Of a DNA stretch of 64,000 nt, positions 33,854 to 44,637 are shown one piece after another. Position 1 is the first letter of the stretch. Each line of letters starts with the position of its first letter. Both the position numbers and the translations under genes were made by a program. Source of the stretch: Basidiobolus meristosporus CBS 931.73 (lineage: Eukaryota > Basidiobolomycota > Basidiobolomycetes > Basidiobolales > Basidiobolaceae); NCBI GenBank assembly GCA_002104905.1, contig MCFE01000390.1, forward strand, positions 1-64,000. The letters are read 5' to 3'. The notes under the pieces were generated by a model. It ran no database searches and was not told where the DNA came from. It worked only from the letters and a program-made list of their open reading frames with translations.

Positions 33854-35116
33854 TCATCTTCTCCTGGGTTTTTTTCTCACAGGGATTACTACTGAAGCAT
33901 TTGGTAGTGACTCACTTTGCACACCTATACTACTTCCTGGCTGACTATCATCTTGGCTACTTGTGTATTTGTAGTCAGTATTTTGCCTCCTAGTTGATGA
34001 GTGCGATGCTGCAGCTTGGCCGCGCTGAATCGCTCCAACTGAACCAACTGAACCGGCCTGTAGTGCCACGCGCTGACGTGTTCTTTTACTTGCCAAGGGC
34101 TCTAGTGCTTGAGGCACTTCATGTTGGTCATCATCAGTCAGTTCACCAGAAGTAACTCGCTGATGGTCAGGCAAGATGGCACGCGCAGGCGCGCCTTGAC
34201 GCGTTGAGATGGCCCTTGGCTGAGTTTGATGTGATGCCGCATGTTGACGCGACTTGGTCCACTCCAATGGACTTGTGTCTAAATGAGCAGTTTGGCAAGT
34301 TCTCGTAGTTTTGCTCTGAAGCGCGCGCGTTGACCCAACGCAGGTTGACTCAATGCGCATTGACTTGACGTGGGGCGTTCTGGTAAAGGGTGTTGGCGTA
34401 CTCTGGACTGACGTGCGCCGGCGCGCTGTGGTTGCAAGAGATGGTAGGGAATCCAGCAAGGCGTGCTGGCGCAATCTGGACGATGTTGCTTGCGGTCTGT
34501 ATTCTTCCTCCTGAAGCTCACCATCTGATTCCTCAAGGTATTCACTTACCCTCTGTCTGATACTTTGGAGCTGTTGCCTGGATGAGTCCTGTGTATATTG
34601 CTCTCGGAAGCCCCTTAGCTCTACTAATATATCACGTAGTACATTAGTCATTTGAGGCAAAAACTCATTCAAAATCTCTTTGGTTCCCAAAGTTGAGGCA
34701 CAAACGGACGCGTCCGGCCCATACTGTACAAATTGCGCGCAAAATTGTTCCCGCGCGGCTTCTTTGTCAAATCCCCTCACTCTCAGCACATTCTTGATTT
34801 CAATACTTGTCTTGTTATATATCTTTTTACATACATCAGCTGGCATCTTGATGTAGAACTCATGCCACAGCTTTCTACTCAAATTCTTCCATCTTTGTCG
34901 ACTCTCTGAGGTATCTAGTTCTGCTAGATTAATCAGTAGTGCCCAAATATCTGTATGAAGGCTCATCATAGACACTTGGGCCATACTAAAATCATTTGGC
35001 GAGAACTCAAACGGATCCAACATCAACTTTTCCGGTCCGGACCGCGCTTGTGAGCTGGGGGATGGGTTTTGTCTGGGTTGTACTAAAGATGAGTTGAGGC
35101 TTGGTATGGGGACCAT
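33854..35116 (-). CDS. Harbinger ORF1, unknown nuclear-type protein (420 aa)
   Basis: Uninterrupted frame from ATG 35,116. I do not recognise a named domain. Residues 25-170 look folded (IWALLINLAELDTSESRQRW, KMPADVCKKIYNKTSIEIKN). Residues about 170-215 are charged and may form a coiled coil. The second half is rich in T, S, R and Q and ends with KKPRRR, a likely nuclear localisation signal. In PIF/Harbinger elements the partner gene usually encodes a Myb/SANT-like DNA-binding protein needed with the transposase. A clear Myb pattern is not visible here, so that role is inferred from position. It is transcribed away from the transposase and shares a roughly 340-bp spacer with it. Its DNA is unusually CpG-rich for this region. 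Confidence 0.7.
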   Translation of the reverse strand: MVPIPSLNSSLVQPRQNPSPSSQARSGPEKLMLDPFEFSPNDFSMAQVSMMSLHTDIWALLINLAELDTSESRQRWKNLSRKLWHEFYIKMPADVCKKIYNKTSIEIKNVLRVRGFDKEAAREQFCAQFVQYGPDASVCASTLGTKEILNEFLPQMTNVLRDILVELRGFREQYTQDSSRQQLQSIRQRVSEYLEESDGELQEEEYRPQATSSRLRQHALLDSLPSLATTARRRTSVQSTPTPFTRTPHVKSMRIESTCVGSTRALQSKTTRTCQTAHLDTSPLEWTKSRQHAASHQTQPRAISTRQGAPARAILPDHQRVTSGELTDDDQHEVPQALEPLASKRTRQRVALQAGSVGSVGAIQRGQAAASHSSTRRQNTDYKYTSSQDDSQPGSSIGVQSESLPNASVVIPVRKKPRRR

Positions 35117-35460
35117 AGCAACGGATTTGGATACTTATACAGCAGTATATTGGTATCAACCTGGTCTTATATGAAATATATATGAAAACTAAAGTGATTG
35201 TTGAATTTTCCATATATTATGCATGATGCATCTCGGATTGCGTTGACACGGATCAGATCACATCAATCGCAGATTTCCTATTTGATTATAGACCTATGAT
35301 TAAACCATCAATAAAAGTACCAAGGCATTGTTTGCGGATGATTTTTGCGACATAATGATGGGATACATGGCAATTGATGGAGATTTAACCAAAATGTGTT
35401 AAAAATCAGATAAATAACGCAGATTGCACCAAATCAATTCAAACCGCCTCCATATAATCA

Positions 35461-36360
35461 TCCATCAATTTTAATACGACTTACTCATCTGAATGGTCTT
35501 TTCTCATCAATCCCATCACTACCGCTGGATTTCCTTTTGACACACTGGAGGAGATCTATACCAAGTACTGTGGACCATCAACCCCAATCTACTCAAGGAG
35601 ATCCCTTGTTAAGCTTCTCTGCTATTACAAGAACTATTGCCCCACAAGGTTTCATCCCACCATCCATGGCAACAAAAGTCCCAGAAGCTTTCATTCCCAG
35701 CTGACAGCAATGGAGAACCACCTTGCAGAGGGTATGAATGACTTAGAGCAAGCTTGGAATACTAGGTTCAGAAGCTCCAATAGACTTCCATATCCCAGAG
35801 TGTTCAGCAACAGGTTCCATATCAGGAGTATTTTGGATACCTTCCCAGTGAGGATTAACAGACCTTCTAGAGGGCAGAGGCACTTTTATTCTGGCAAGTA
35901 CAAGGCACACTGTGTGAAGTTTCAATCACTGTCTGACATTGAGGGTAATATCATCTGGTTTAGTGGGCCATTTGCTGGAAGTAGGCATGACAAAGCACTC
36001 TGGGTAGAGAATCATCCTGAATTCAGTAGAGGGGAGAAATGTATGGCAGACTTAGCCTATATAGGAGAGGATTGTCAGAGATTAGGATGTATTACAGCTT
36101 ATAGAAAGCCAAGGAATGGTGTGCTTAGCAGGAAGCAGAAGCTCTACAATGAGATATTTAATCATTTCAGAGTAAGGGTAGAGCACATATTTGGATATCT
36201 GAAGAGATTCAGCATATTGGCAGGTAAATACAGAGGAAAGTCATATATAGGAGAAAACAGCAGAATAGGTAAAATAGTTAAGATACTTATTAATGCACAG
36301 TATGTTCATAGAAGAAGACATCCACTGAGAGAAATGTGTCTGGAGCATTATGAAGAGTAA
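35461..36360 (+). CDS. PIF/Harbinger DDE transposase
   Basis: DDE_Tnp_4/HARBI1-type nuclease that excises and inserts the element. The first in-frame ATG is 35,710 (216 aa to the stop). The same frame is open back to 35,458, and its residues there (EWSFLINPITTAGFPFDTLE, RRSLVKLLCYYKNY, FHPTIHGNKS) look like the normal N-terminal domain of the family. The real start therefore probably lies upstream, perhaps in another exon. Core motifs: LDTFPVRINRP with the probable first catalytic D, FYSGKYKAHCVKFQ, SGPFAGSRHDKALW, MADLAYIGEDC with the probable second D, and FRVRVEHIFGYLKRF with the catalytic E. The family is usually 300-400 aa, so the 216-aa form would be short. Confidence 0.85.
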   Translation, partial: SINFNTTYSSEWSFLINPITTAGFPFDTLEEIYTKYCGPSTPIYSRRSLVKLLCYYKNYCPTRFHPTIHGNKSPRSFHSQLTAMENHLAEGMNDLEQAWNTRFRSSNRLPYPRVFSNRFHIRSILDTFPVRINRPSRGQRHFYSGKYKAHCVKFQSLSDIEGNIIWFSGPFAGSRHDKALWVENHPEFSRGEKCMADLAYIGEDCQRLGCITAYRKPRNGVLSRKQKLYNEIFNHFRVRVEHIFGYLKRFSILAGKYRGKSYIGENSRIGKIVKILINAQYVHRRRHPLREMCLEHYEE

Positions 36361-36699
36361 ATAAAGCAAGGAAAGCACTATTCTGAGCAACATAAGTAAG
36401 ATTGAGTAAAATTACCAGTAACTGTATCATACCACTGGCATCATGGTAGAAATTATAGTGCCAGATAGTGCCGTAGGGTGCCAGATCAATCCAGCACTAT
36501 AAACAGGCTGGCACTATGTGGCACTATCCAACGGAACAAGTCTAATATATCTGTTTCTGTCTGATAAGGATCTGCTGAATTATCTGCTGACTAGTACTAC
36601 TGATTTCATAGATAACACTGATATACTGACCAGCTAAACATAAACTAATTGATTTAACTAATAACTAATCTAACTTAAACAATTAAGCAGTAAATCATA

Positions 36700-38014
36700 A
36701 CAAGAGTATGCAATTGGTGGAGTACTGAACCAATTTGTGTATTCTCTCAAATGGTTGTTCAGGCTTCAGGAGAAAGAGTTCAACAATCCTCTGTGGTTGG
36801 CCCTGGTTGATCTGACAAATTGGGCATGTTTTCACTAACTTATGAATTTTTTGTTTTATTCTAGGACATCATGCTCAGGCTTTTACAGGGATATAAGTTC
36901 CTGAAATTCTAAGATGTCCATATCCATTATGTAGCTTATGTATTGAATCTAGGCAAGCAGCATAAGGGCAATAGCCAATAGGGCTTCCATCAGCAATTTG
37001 GCAGAGTATTTTATCCTGTACTGCAAACTTGCTGGCTTCATCCTGGATAATCTTCTTGATCTCTTCATCCACGTCATTAGTAATAGCTTTGTCCTCCAAG
37101 TACTTTGGTAATAAGCTAGGCCTATCTAATTCATGCACCAATTTGAGTTATACAACTTGCTCTAGTCATAATAAGGTATTATTAACTGTGTTGTTTTTCC
37201 CAGGGCAGTAAGCAATCTCCAAGTCAAATTGCTGCGCATATTCACTCCATCTTGTCATTATTCTGGATAGTACCTTCTGAGTAAGCACATACTTGAGTGA
37301 GGCATGATCAGTCCTCACAGTTCACTTTACTTCTTCAATGCAGCATCACCAGGTCATGAAGCAGTTTATTAATGCCAGCATCTCCTTCTCATGCATTGGA
37401 TAGTTTTGTTCTGCAGAGTGCAGCTTCTTGGACTCAAAGCAGCTGGGTAGTTCTTTCCCTCATATTCTTGTCTCACTACTCCGCCAATTGCATTGTCTGA
37501 GCATCTGTAAGCAGAGTAAGCTCTATTCTGAAGTCTGTTATTCTTAAGCTTGGCAGCTGAGCAAGTTTACTCTTGAGCATCTGAAAGGCAGTCCCACCAA
37601 CTATGTCCCACTTCAAGGTGGTGTCTTTCTTGAAAATACCAGTTAAAGGAGCTGCAATACTTGCAAAGGACTTGACAAATTTCCAACAACAGGAAGCCAT
37701 TCCAACAAATGATCTGAGTTCTGATATGCTATGGGTCTGCTTCAGATTCTTGATTGCTTCAACCTCCTTAGGGTCTAAGGTCACTCCTGTGCTAGTCACT
37801 ATGTATCCTAGGTATCTGACATGTTCCTTCAAGAATTCACACTTTGCCAGCATGACACATAGCTTGTTCTCTCTTTGCTTCTTTAAGACCATTCTAATAT
37901 GCTCCAAGTGGTCCTCTTCTCTGTTGCTGTATATCATTATGTCACTTGGATAATTTACCACAAACCTATCTAGGTACTCCTGAAAGACTGTTAGCATCAA
38001 GGTTATGAATGTTG
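36700..38014 (-). pseudogene. GypA integrase, RNase H and RT fragment
   Basis: The first 30 bp (AGAGTATGCAATTGG...) are plus-strand RNase H sequence continuing the element interrupted at 9,360. From about 36,760 the block is minus-strand GypA: zinc region and RNase H end (frame 36,875-37,141, with HKLHNGYGHLRISG), decayed RNase H (37,142-37,475), then the RT connection and thumb (37,476-38,000, with YLGYIVTSTGVTLDPKEVEA). It stops at GAATGTTG, where a CopA element is inserted, and resumes at 42,898. Confidence 0.85.
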
Positions 38015-38361
38015 TGTTGTAAAAGTCTTGGAGCCATTGGAAGCAATTGGAAGGACAAGTTGATTATGTGGTTGTCACTTAATGATTCATTGAATGTAAA
38101 AGTGGCATTTATACTTTTACAGGGTCTTGGCATAACAAAAGCATAGAACAGGTCAACAAAAGTCCCAGGAATATGTGTGGAAAATTTGGGGCAACGTGGA
38201 TAACTTTGGGAATTTTCATGTTCTGGGTATCTGATATTTTGGTAAAAATATTCCAAGTAAATCCCAACTAGGAATTTGGTCAGTATTTTCTAGGGTCTGA
38301 AGGTAATGATCTAAGTGAAAATTAGGTCAATATTTAGGTGGAATTACAAATTATTACAATA
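38015..38361 (-). repeat. CopA LTR (3' LTR of the minus copy)
   Basis: 347 bp, TGTTGTAAAAGTC to TATTACAATA, next to the polypurine tract complement CTCCCACT. Left flank TGTTG and the flank right of the partner LTR TGCTT occupy the same GypA site, as expected of a decayed 5-bp duplication. Confidence 0.88.
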
Positions 38362-41300
38362 CTCCCACTCAGCTAAATGCTCATATTGACTAGTCCTAAT
38401 TTTGACCTAAAATATTCAGACTTGTTTCCAGCTAATGGTTTGGTAAATATGTTTGCTCTCATTTCATCTGAGAGAGAGTAAACTAAGTTAATCAAGGTAT
38501 TCTCTATAGCTTCACATATGAAATGATGTCTAATATCCATGTGCTTAGTTCTTGCATGAAAAGCTGAATTTCTACCTTATTGTATACATCCTTGAATACC
38601 TTGAAATAAAGTGATAGATGTTTCTTGCCATAGGCCTAAATCTGCCAGAAGCTTCCTTAGTCACACTGCTTTTTCTGTAGCTTCACAGGCTGCCATATAC
38701 TCTGCCTCTGTGGTAGAGAGTGCTGCAGTTGGTTGCATTCTTGAATTCCATGAAAATGCCCCTTGACAGAAAAGAAATGTGCAACCTGTGGTGGATCTTC
38801 TTTCTTCTAGAACTTGTCCCTAAACAACATCAGAATACCTTGCAATATCCTGCTCTGAGTCCTTATAGGCATATCTTAAGCAGATATCAGCAGCTCCTTT
38901 GATGTCTCAAAAAATCCACTTAACTGCTGCTATATTATCAGATCCATAGTTCTGATTATATTGGCTGACAACTCCCACCAAATATGAGATATCTGGATGT
39001 GTGCCAAGTATGATATATATCTGACCACCAGCCATAGATTGATAAGGAAAGTCAGGGCTTTCAGGCAGCACCAAGCTCTCTTGATTTGGCTAAGTTATAA
39101 CTAAGTCAAGGCTTGTCTCCATTGAGGTATCTGCTGGTTTGCAGTCTTCCATTTAGTACTTCTTTAGTATATCTTGAGTATGCTTGGATTGGCTTAAGTT
39201 GATTGTCTGGGTATTTCTGTCTACAGAGAACTTAATCCCTAAGCAGTAACTGAGTTTTCCTAGATTGGACATCTTGAACTCTTTAGATAAGCTGGATTTA
39301 GTCTCTTCCAATGTTGCTAGGTTATTTGCGGCTATAATATGATCATCCTCATATAGAGCTAATAGAGCTAGATATGTTCTATCAGCATATTGTATATGCT
39401 ATTATCAGCATTACTCCTTCTGAAACTCAAAGATTCCAAAGAAGCTATCTTGCAATTTCAAGCTTTTGGTGATTATTTGAGACCATATAGAGATTTTTTA
39501 AGCTTGCAGACCAAATGAGGGATATCTCAGTCAAAAAAATCCATCAGGCTGGTTCATATACATGTCTTTAGTAAGTTCTTCATTCAAAAGTGCAGCTTTT
39601 ACATCCATTTGATGAATAAAAACTTATGTTTAGCTGCAATAGCCTACATCAATCAGATGGAACTATATTTGACTACTGGTACAAAGGTCCTAGTATAGTC
39701 AAGCCCTTTTGTTTGAGAGTATCCTTTGGCCACAAGTCTTGCTTGGTATCTTTCAATTGAACCATCAGCCTTGTATTTTTTCAAAAAAACTCATTTGCAT
39801 CCAGTTGATTTTTGGTTGACTGGAACTTGACCAAGTCCCAAGTTTGATCTTCCATCAAGGCCTTATATTCCTCAGTCATTGCAGATCTCCAAGACTTTAT
39901 TTGAGGGCTATTTAGGGCCTCTTTTACAGTCTGGAGCTCATCAATATGAACTGAATAGGCAAAGGCTAAGTTTGTACCCTCATTGATGTAGTAATTTGGG
40001 ATATTTCTTCTCTGGTTGGACCTCAGGACATTTGATACTGGAATGATCACTTCTAGGGTACTCCTGAGTCCCAGTTCAGGCTGAGCCACATCTCTAGAGT
40101 CCTCTGAGGTGAAAAAGTCTTCATTGTGTTGCTCTGATTCAATCCTGACTATTGGTGGACTTGAGATCAGATTTTTTGCATCATCTGATGTCATTTTTTG
40201 TGAAATTTTGAGTTTTATCAAACAACACATCCCTGGACTTGATTGGCCTCTTTACTTTGGCATTGTAGAGTCTGTTTGTCTTACTGTTGTTGTGTTAACC
40301 CAAAAATATGCATTCTACACTTTGTGGCTTAAATTTTTACTGATTTCTAGGCAGTTTCTTCGCATATGCTGTACACCCAAATATTCTTAGATGTTCTGCA
40401 CTTAGTTGTTATCCATACTATGCTTCAAATGGTGTAGAATCTTGAAGTATTGTTTTAGGACTCCTCTTCTTAAGCTATACAGCTGTGGCAACTGATTCTG
40501 TCCAAAATCATAGGATAATGTTTGATCATGGATCATAGGTCCAGCCATAGCATTTATTGATCTGTTTGCATGTTCTGCTACTTCTTTTTGCTGTGGGGAG
40601 TATAATACAGTAGTCTCTTGCTTTATCTTATGAGTTTTGCAGAAGTTGATCAAGAGTTTTGAGGTGTATTCTCCCCCAGCAACTGATCATATTTTCTTGT
40701 ATTTTCACCAGTTTCTCTCTCCACCATTGCTTTAAACTCTCTGAGCTTTGACAGAGCATCTTCCTTTCTCTCCATGATGTAGTCCTATGGGTATCTTGTA
40801 TAATTATCAATAAAAGTAATTAAATACTTCATCCCTTCTAAGGATATATTTTGCATAGATCAACACAGATCTGAGTGAATTAGATCTACTTTTTCTTAGT
40901 TTTGATTAAGCCAGAGCTCTTGAACAGCTGTCAGGCTTGTTTCCCATATAAGCAAGCTTCACAGTGTTTCAAACTAGATGGGGGAGCAATATTTACTCTG
41001 GAAACTAGCTGTTCTTTAATCATTTTGGCCAAATAATCAAAATTAATGTGTCCAAATCTGATGTACCAGAGCATTGGTGTTTCTTCATTCAAGTTACATA
41101 TACTGACTTCCTGATACAATGGAATATAAGCTACCTTATACAGATTCCAATCTCCAATACCCAAAGTAATATAAGCACCACTTGGATCAGTGATCCAGCA
41201 TCCTCAATTGTTAAAGCTGAAACCAAGTTTTTCTGCTGTGGGCTTGCTTACAGATAATGGGTTCTTGGCCATTTCTGGTATGTAGAGTACTTCTTTAAAG

Positions 41301-42335
41301 GTTGATATATGCCTTCTTTTACTGCTGCTGAGGTTTATTTGGATAGTCCCTTCTCCCACTACATCAAGTGTTCAATTGTCACCCATGAAACCATCTTAAT
41401 TGGAATTTCTTGGTATTGGGTAAAACGTTCATTTTGGTGTGTAAAGAGTTGAGATGCTCCAGAGTCAATATACCATGTCAGAGAATCCTTGTTTGTGGTC
41501 ATATTTAGTGCAGATGTGAGTAGTCTATCTTCAGTTGTTGCTGCACTTCCATATTCAGGCTTCTTTTGCTGATCATCTCTCATTTTGAGACACTGGTCTG
41601 ATGTGTGTCCTTTCCTTTTGCAGTAGTTGCAATACAGGTTGCTGTTGCTTCCATAGGGTCTTGGGTACCTTGTTTGTTGATGATCATTGCTTTTTAAAGA
41701 AATTTCTTCTTTCTTCTTATTGGTGCTTGATTATCTTAATTCTTTGTCCAGAAGCCTTTGGTATACATAATTTATGGACAAATGTTCAGTTCTGGACTTT
41801 AAGGCTGATGTAAGACTCTGAAACCTGTCTGTTAGGCTGTTCAGGATGGTAAATGTCACATCTGCATCAGTAGTTGGTATGCCCACATATTCCATTTCAT
41901 CCAGCAGCAGAGTAACTCTGTTAATTGAATTTTTCATTTCTTCTCCTGGCTGCATCTTTGTAGTAAAGAAATTCTGTCTAGATACACTTCTTAGCAGCTA
42001 AACATGACTGGTAGGTGTCTTCTAATGTCTTACAGGCATTCTTTGCTGTTTATGCTCTTGAGCATTGAATTAGCAATTTGTCTTTGACATTAAGGCATAT
42101 GCAGTTAAAGGCACTTTGTTTTTTCTTCTGGTACCTTAAAGATTCCTTTTCCAGGTTATTAGGAGTGTACCCTTCTCCCATCTCACTATCCCAAAGGCCT
42201 CTTTCATGTAGCAGCATATTCATCTTCACCTTCCACACTTGGAACTTAGATCCATACAACTTTTCAGCAGAGGGAAATATGCCAGTAATAGCAGTAGTAG
42301 ACATTGCAGAGAGTGACAGCTTGGGGCTCATAGCC
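38362..42335 (-). pseudogene. CopA copia gag-pol, nearly full length but broken
   Basis: All copia domains are present in order on the minus strand: gag (42,050-42,335 and 41,731-41,955), zinc knuckle (about 41,590-41,640), protease (41,359-41,583, [12 protein letters not shown]), GAG-pre-integrase (40,931-41,164, [18 protein letters not shown]), integrase (40,402-40,810), linker and RT start (39,781-40,230), then RT and RNase H as frameshifted remnants to 38,362. The N-terminal gag frame runs on into CTCATAGCC, a one-base-decayed primer-binding site. It is the closest relative here of the intact element at 51,131-55,814 but has at least half a dozen frame breaks. It sits inside GypA RT. Confidence 0.88.
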
Positions 42336-42465
42336 TGTTGTAAAAGTTTTGGGAATATTGCAAGTGAATGGGAGAACAAGTAGATTATGTGGTTTTCACT
42401 TAATAAAATATTGAATGTGAAGGTAGTATTTATACTTTACATGGTCTTGGCATAACATACACATA

Positions 42466-42677
42466 AGACTTGTTCCATTGTGCCATTGATCATAGTGCCA
42501 GAAAGTGCTGTATATTTTGCTATTGATTTGATATTTTAGGGTCATATGCATGTCAATTTTGATCCCAAATTGGCACTGTATGGCACTATCTGGCACTCTG
42601 TGGCATGATCAGGCAACATCTGGCATGCTATGGCACTATTGGGCACTATGATCAGCTGGAATGATGGAACAAGTCTA
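42466..42677. mobile_element. Harbinger-family MITE, 212 bp
   Basis: AGACTTGTTCCATTG to AATGATGGAACAAGTCT with direct repeats ATA (42,463-42,465 and 42,678-42,680). Same length and sequence family as 27,749-27,960. The right half carries the 10-bp array described next. Confidence 0.93.
42571..42650. promoter_or_regulatory. Eight 10-bp TGGCA repeats
   Basis: Eight consecutive decamers start TGGCA, TGGCA, TGGCA, TGGCA, AGGCA, TGGCA, TGGCA, GGGCA at 42,571, 42,581 and so on to 42,641. The spacing equals about one helical turn, so all motifs face the same side of the DNA. This is likely a protein-binding array for transposition. Confidence 0.75.
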
Positions 42678-42897
42678 TAGAATAGGTTAATAAAGGTCCC
42701 AAGAACATGTATGGAAAGTTTGGGACTGCTTGGACAACTTTGAGAATTTTCATGTTCTGGGTATCTGGTATTTTGGTAAAAATATTCCAAGTAAATCCCA
42801 ACATGGAATTTGGTCAATATTCCCTAGGATTTAAAGGTCATGATCTAAGTGACCAAGTTAGGTGAATATTAAGGTGGAACTACAAATTTCTACAACA

Positions 42898-43548
42898 TGC
42901 TTCAGGGGCAATGATAGGGCCAAAACCCATGACTAAGTACTTGTTGTATCCATATCTGATCCTGAATGCTTTATTAGGGATATCTTCTGGCTTCACCCTT
43001 ATTTGGCTGGCTCCTCACATGAGGTCAATCTTGCTGAATATAGTGACTTCATTGAGTTAGTCCAAAGCTCATTAATTGAAGGTATGGGGTACTTATTCCT
43101 CATCATCACTGAGTTGAGGGTTCTGTAGTCAGTGCACATCCTAAGTGCTCCATCCTTCCTTTTGACAAAATTTTCTGGTGCTCCCCAAGGTGCCTTGCTG
43201 GGTCTGATGTATCCTTGCTCTAATAACTGATCTATTTGTCTCTTCATTGCTTCCAACTCCAATGGACTCATTCTGTAAGGTGTCTTACTCACTGGAGGGC
43301 TATCTCCTGTGTCATTTGCATAACACATATCTTTGACTGGTGGCAGGCTTACAAGTTCATCTGGTAACATGTATGAATATTGGATCAAAAGAGTGTGAGC
43401 CTTCTTGGGTGCTGCAGTAGAGAAATCCTCCTTTAATACTGCCCTAAAGAACTTTTGGGTACCTTTTCTAAGTGCTCTACAGAATTGTGTTTTGCTACAC
43501 TGATTTGTTTTACACATACTGGAATTGACCAAGCTGAAATCCAGGCTT
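42898..43548 (-). pseudogene. GypA reverse transcriptase N-terminal part
   Basis: Minus-strand frame 42,999-43,532, 177 codons. It contains MLPDELVSLPPVKDM, SKTPYRMSPLELEAMKRQID, EQGYIRPSKAPWGAPENFVK and RMCTDYRTLNSVMMRNKYPI, the region between protease and RT palm plus the first RT block. The frame breaks at the palm (43,020). It continues 36,700-38,014 across the CopA insertion. Left flank TGCTTCAGGGGCA matches other GypA copies (TGTTGCAGGGGCA). Confidence 0.85.
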
Positions 43549-43868
43549 ACCCACTACTACCTTGGGTGTTCCACATATAGCTCAAATCAAAAAAAAACTA
43601 TGGCCTCCTGCTTACTAACCTCTACAAATATGCACACCTGCTGCAATTGATATACTTCTATCACCTCAACTTAACAGCTTTTTAGTGTGATACTTGCAAA
43701 GTTGCCATATACCTTGTACTGCTGGTAACATATACATCTTCCAAATATATGCTTGGTTGTTGCCACTTCTGCCATGAATACCTCCTAATATCAGCAAAGA
43801 ACCTTTTTGTATTTAACCAATATATTCCTTTTCCCTGCTGGTTTCCAGTCCCCTGCAATGCATCAGCA
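43549..43868 (-). pseudogene. Tnp2 transposase C-terminal fragment
   Basis: Minus-strand match to the C-terminal block (FFADIRRYSWQKWQQPSIYLE-like in mixed frames) seen intact at 7,575-7,799, starting with the tail sequence CTTGGGTGTTCCACATATAG. No open frame survives. Confidence 0.45.
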
Positions 43869-44637
43869 CTGAGTATATCAAGGAGAAAGCTTAGTTCATT
43901 ACAAGAAGCAATCAGACAATGTAGCAGTGAAAGACCTGCCAGTGATAAGGGAAAAGGTAAAGGGAGAAATTTCTACCCAACCCTGAGTCAGGGAGGCATG
44001 CCAAAAAAACCCTAGTTCTTGACAATTAACACTGCAAGCCCAGAACAGACTAAATCCCATCATAGCCAAGAAGAGTTACCCACAAGAAAACAGCTGCTTT
44101 CATAAGAGTTGGAAGCGCAACCAGTTGAGCTTCACTACAGTAAGGTAGATGAGTGTGCAGAAAAAGGCAATTTGTCTACCACAGCCTCCACATCCTCCAT
44201 TGTTGACAGAGTGGGGATCCCGATGGTGAGCAAAGCATCAGTGTTTAGGGGTAAGAGGATGGTTATGATAGCCTCAATGAAATATTGGAGCAATACACTA
44301 TGAAAAATAATTTGGTCCCATGGGTGGATATGATCTGAATCAGCCATCAAGATTCCACAATGAGGCTATCATAAATACAGTAGCCTAGAACTATTGACCC
44401 TGTTTACAATTTTACAATAGAATTGTGATAGCGTTTTGCTGATTTGACTTATTTCAATAGAGGTACTTGTTGAGTGTGGGGTTGGGCTCAATGTTAGTGT
44501 ATGATATAGGGACTTGTGTAGGTCAATACCATGAGCAATTGAGGTACAACTAAAGTTTTGACAGAAATAAATCAATCTGTATGCATGAAAAGTAAGAGAA
44601 ATGGTTGTATCAGGCTGCTGTTTATTGCTGGTACCAA
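43869..44637 (+). pseudogene. Accessory ORF fragment of the Tnp2 family
   Basis: The frame 44,109-44,303 (MEAQPVELHYSKVDECAEKG, then NLSTTASTSSIVDRVGIPM) is nearly identical to the start of the minus-strand ORF at 546-878. Upstream, QCSSERPASDKGKGKGRN (43,915-43,970) matches its basic serine-rich part at about 1,010-1,075. Downstream residues are replaced by a repeat tail. Confidence 0.5.

Larger units (their letters stand above)
33111..36543. mobile_element. Complete PIF/Harbinger-type DNA transposon (3,433 bp)
   Basis: Terminal inverted repeats AGACTTGTTCC and GGAACAAGTCT, flanked by exact 3-bp direct repeats AAT (33,108-33,110 and 36,544-36,546). Two divergent genes are inside: an unknown protein on the minus strand and a DDE transposase on the plus strand, the usual two-gene layout of the superfamily. 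Both ends carry 10-bp-spaced repeats. Both reading frames look undamaged, although the transposase N terminus is uncertain, so the element may still be active or recently so. Confidence 0.93.
32899..36699 (-). repeat. GypA LTR split by the Harbinger element
   Basis: Antisense GypA LTR in two parts, 32,899-33,110 (TGTTACAAGTCTTGGC...) and 36,544-36,699 (...AAATCATAACA). Removing the Harbinger element and one AAT copy gives CTACTTAATATATCTG, as in the LTR at 27,400. Confidence 0.9.
42336..42897 (-). repeat. CopA LTR (5') carrying a MITE
   Basis: LTR in two parts, 42,336-42,465 and 42,678-42,897, TGTTGTAAAAGTT to TTTCTACAACA. Removing the 212-bp MITE and one ATA gives the expected ACACATAGAATAGG. 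Confidence 0.9.
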
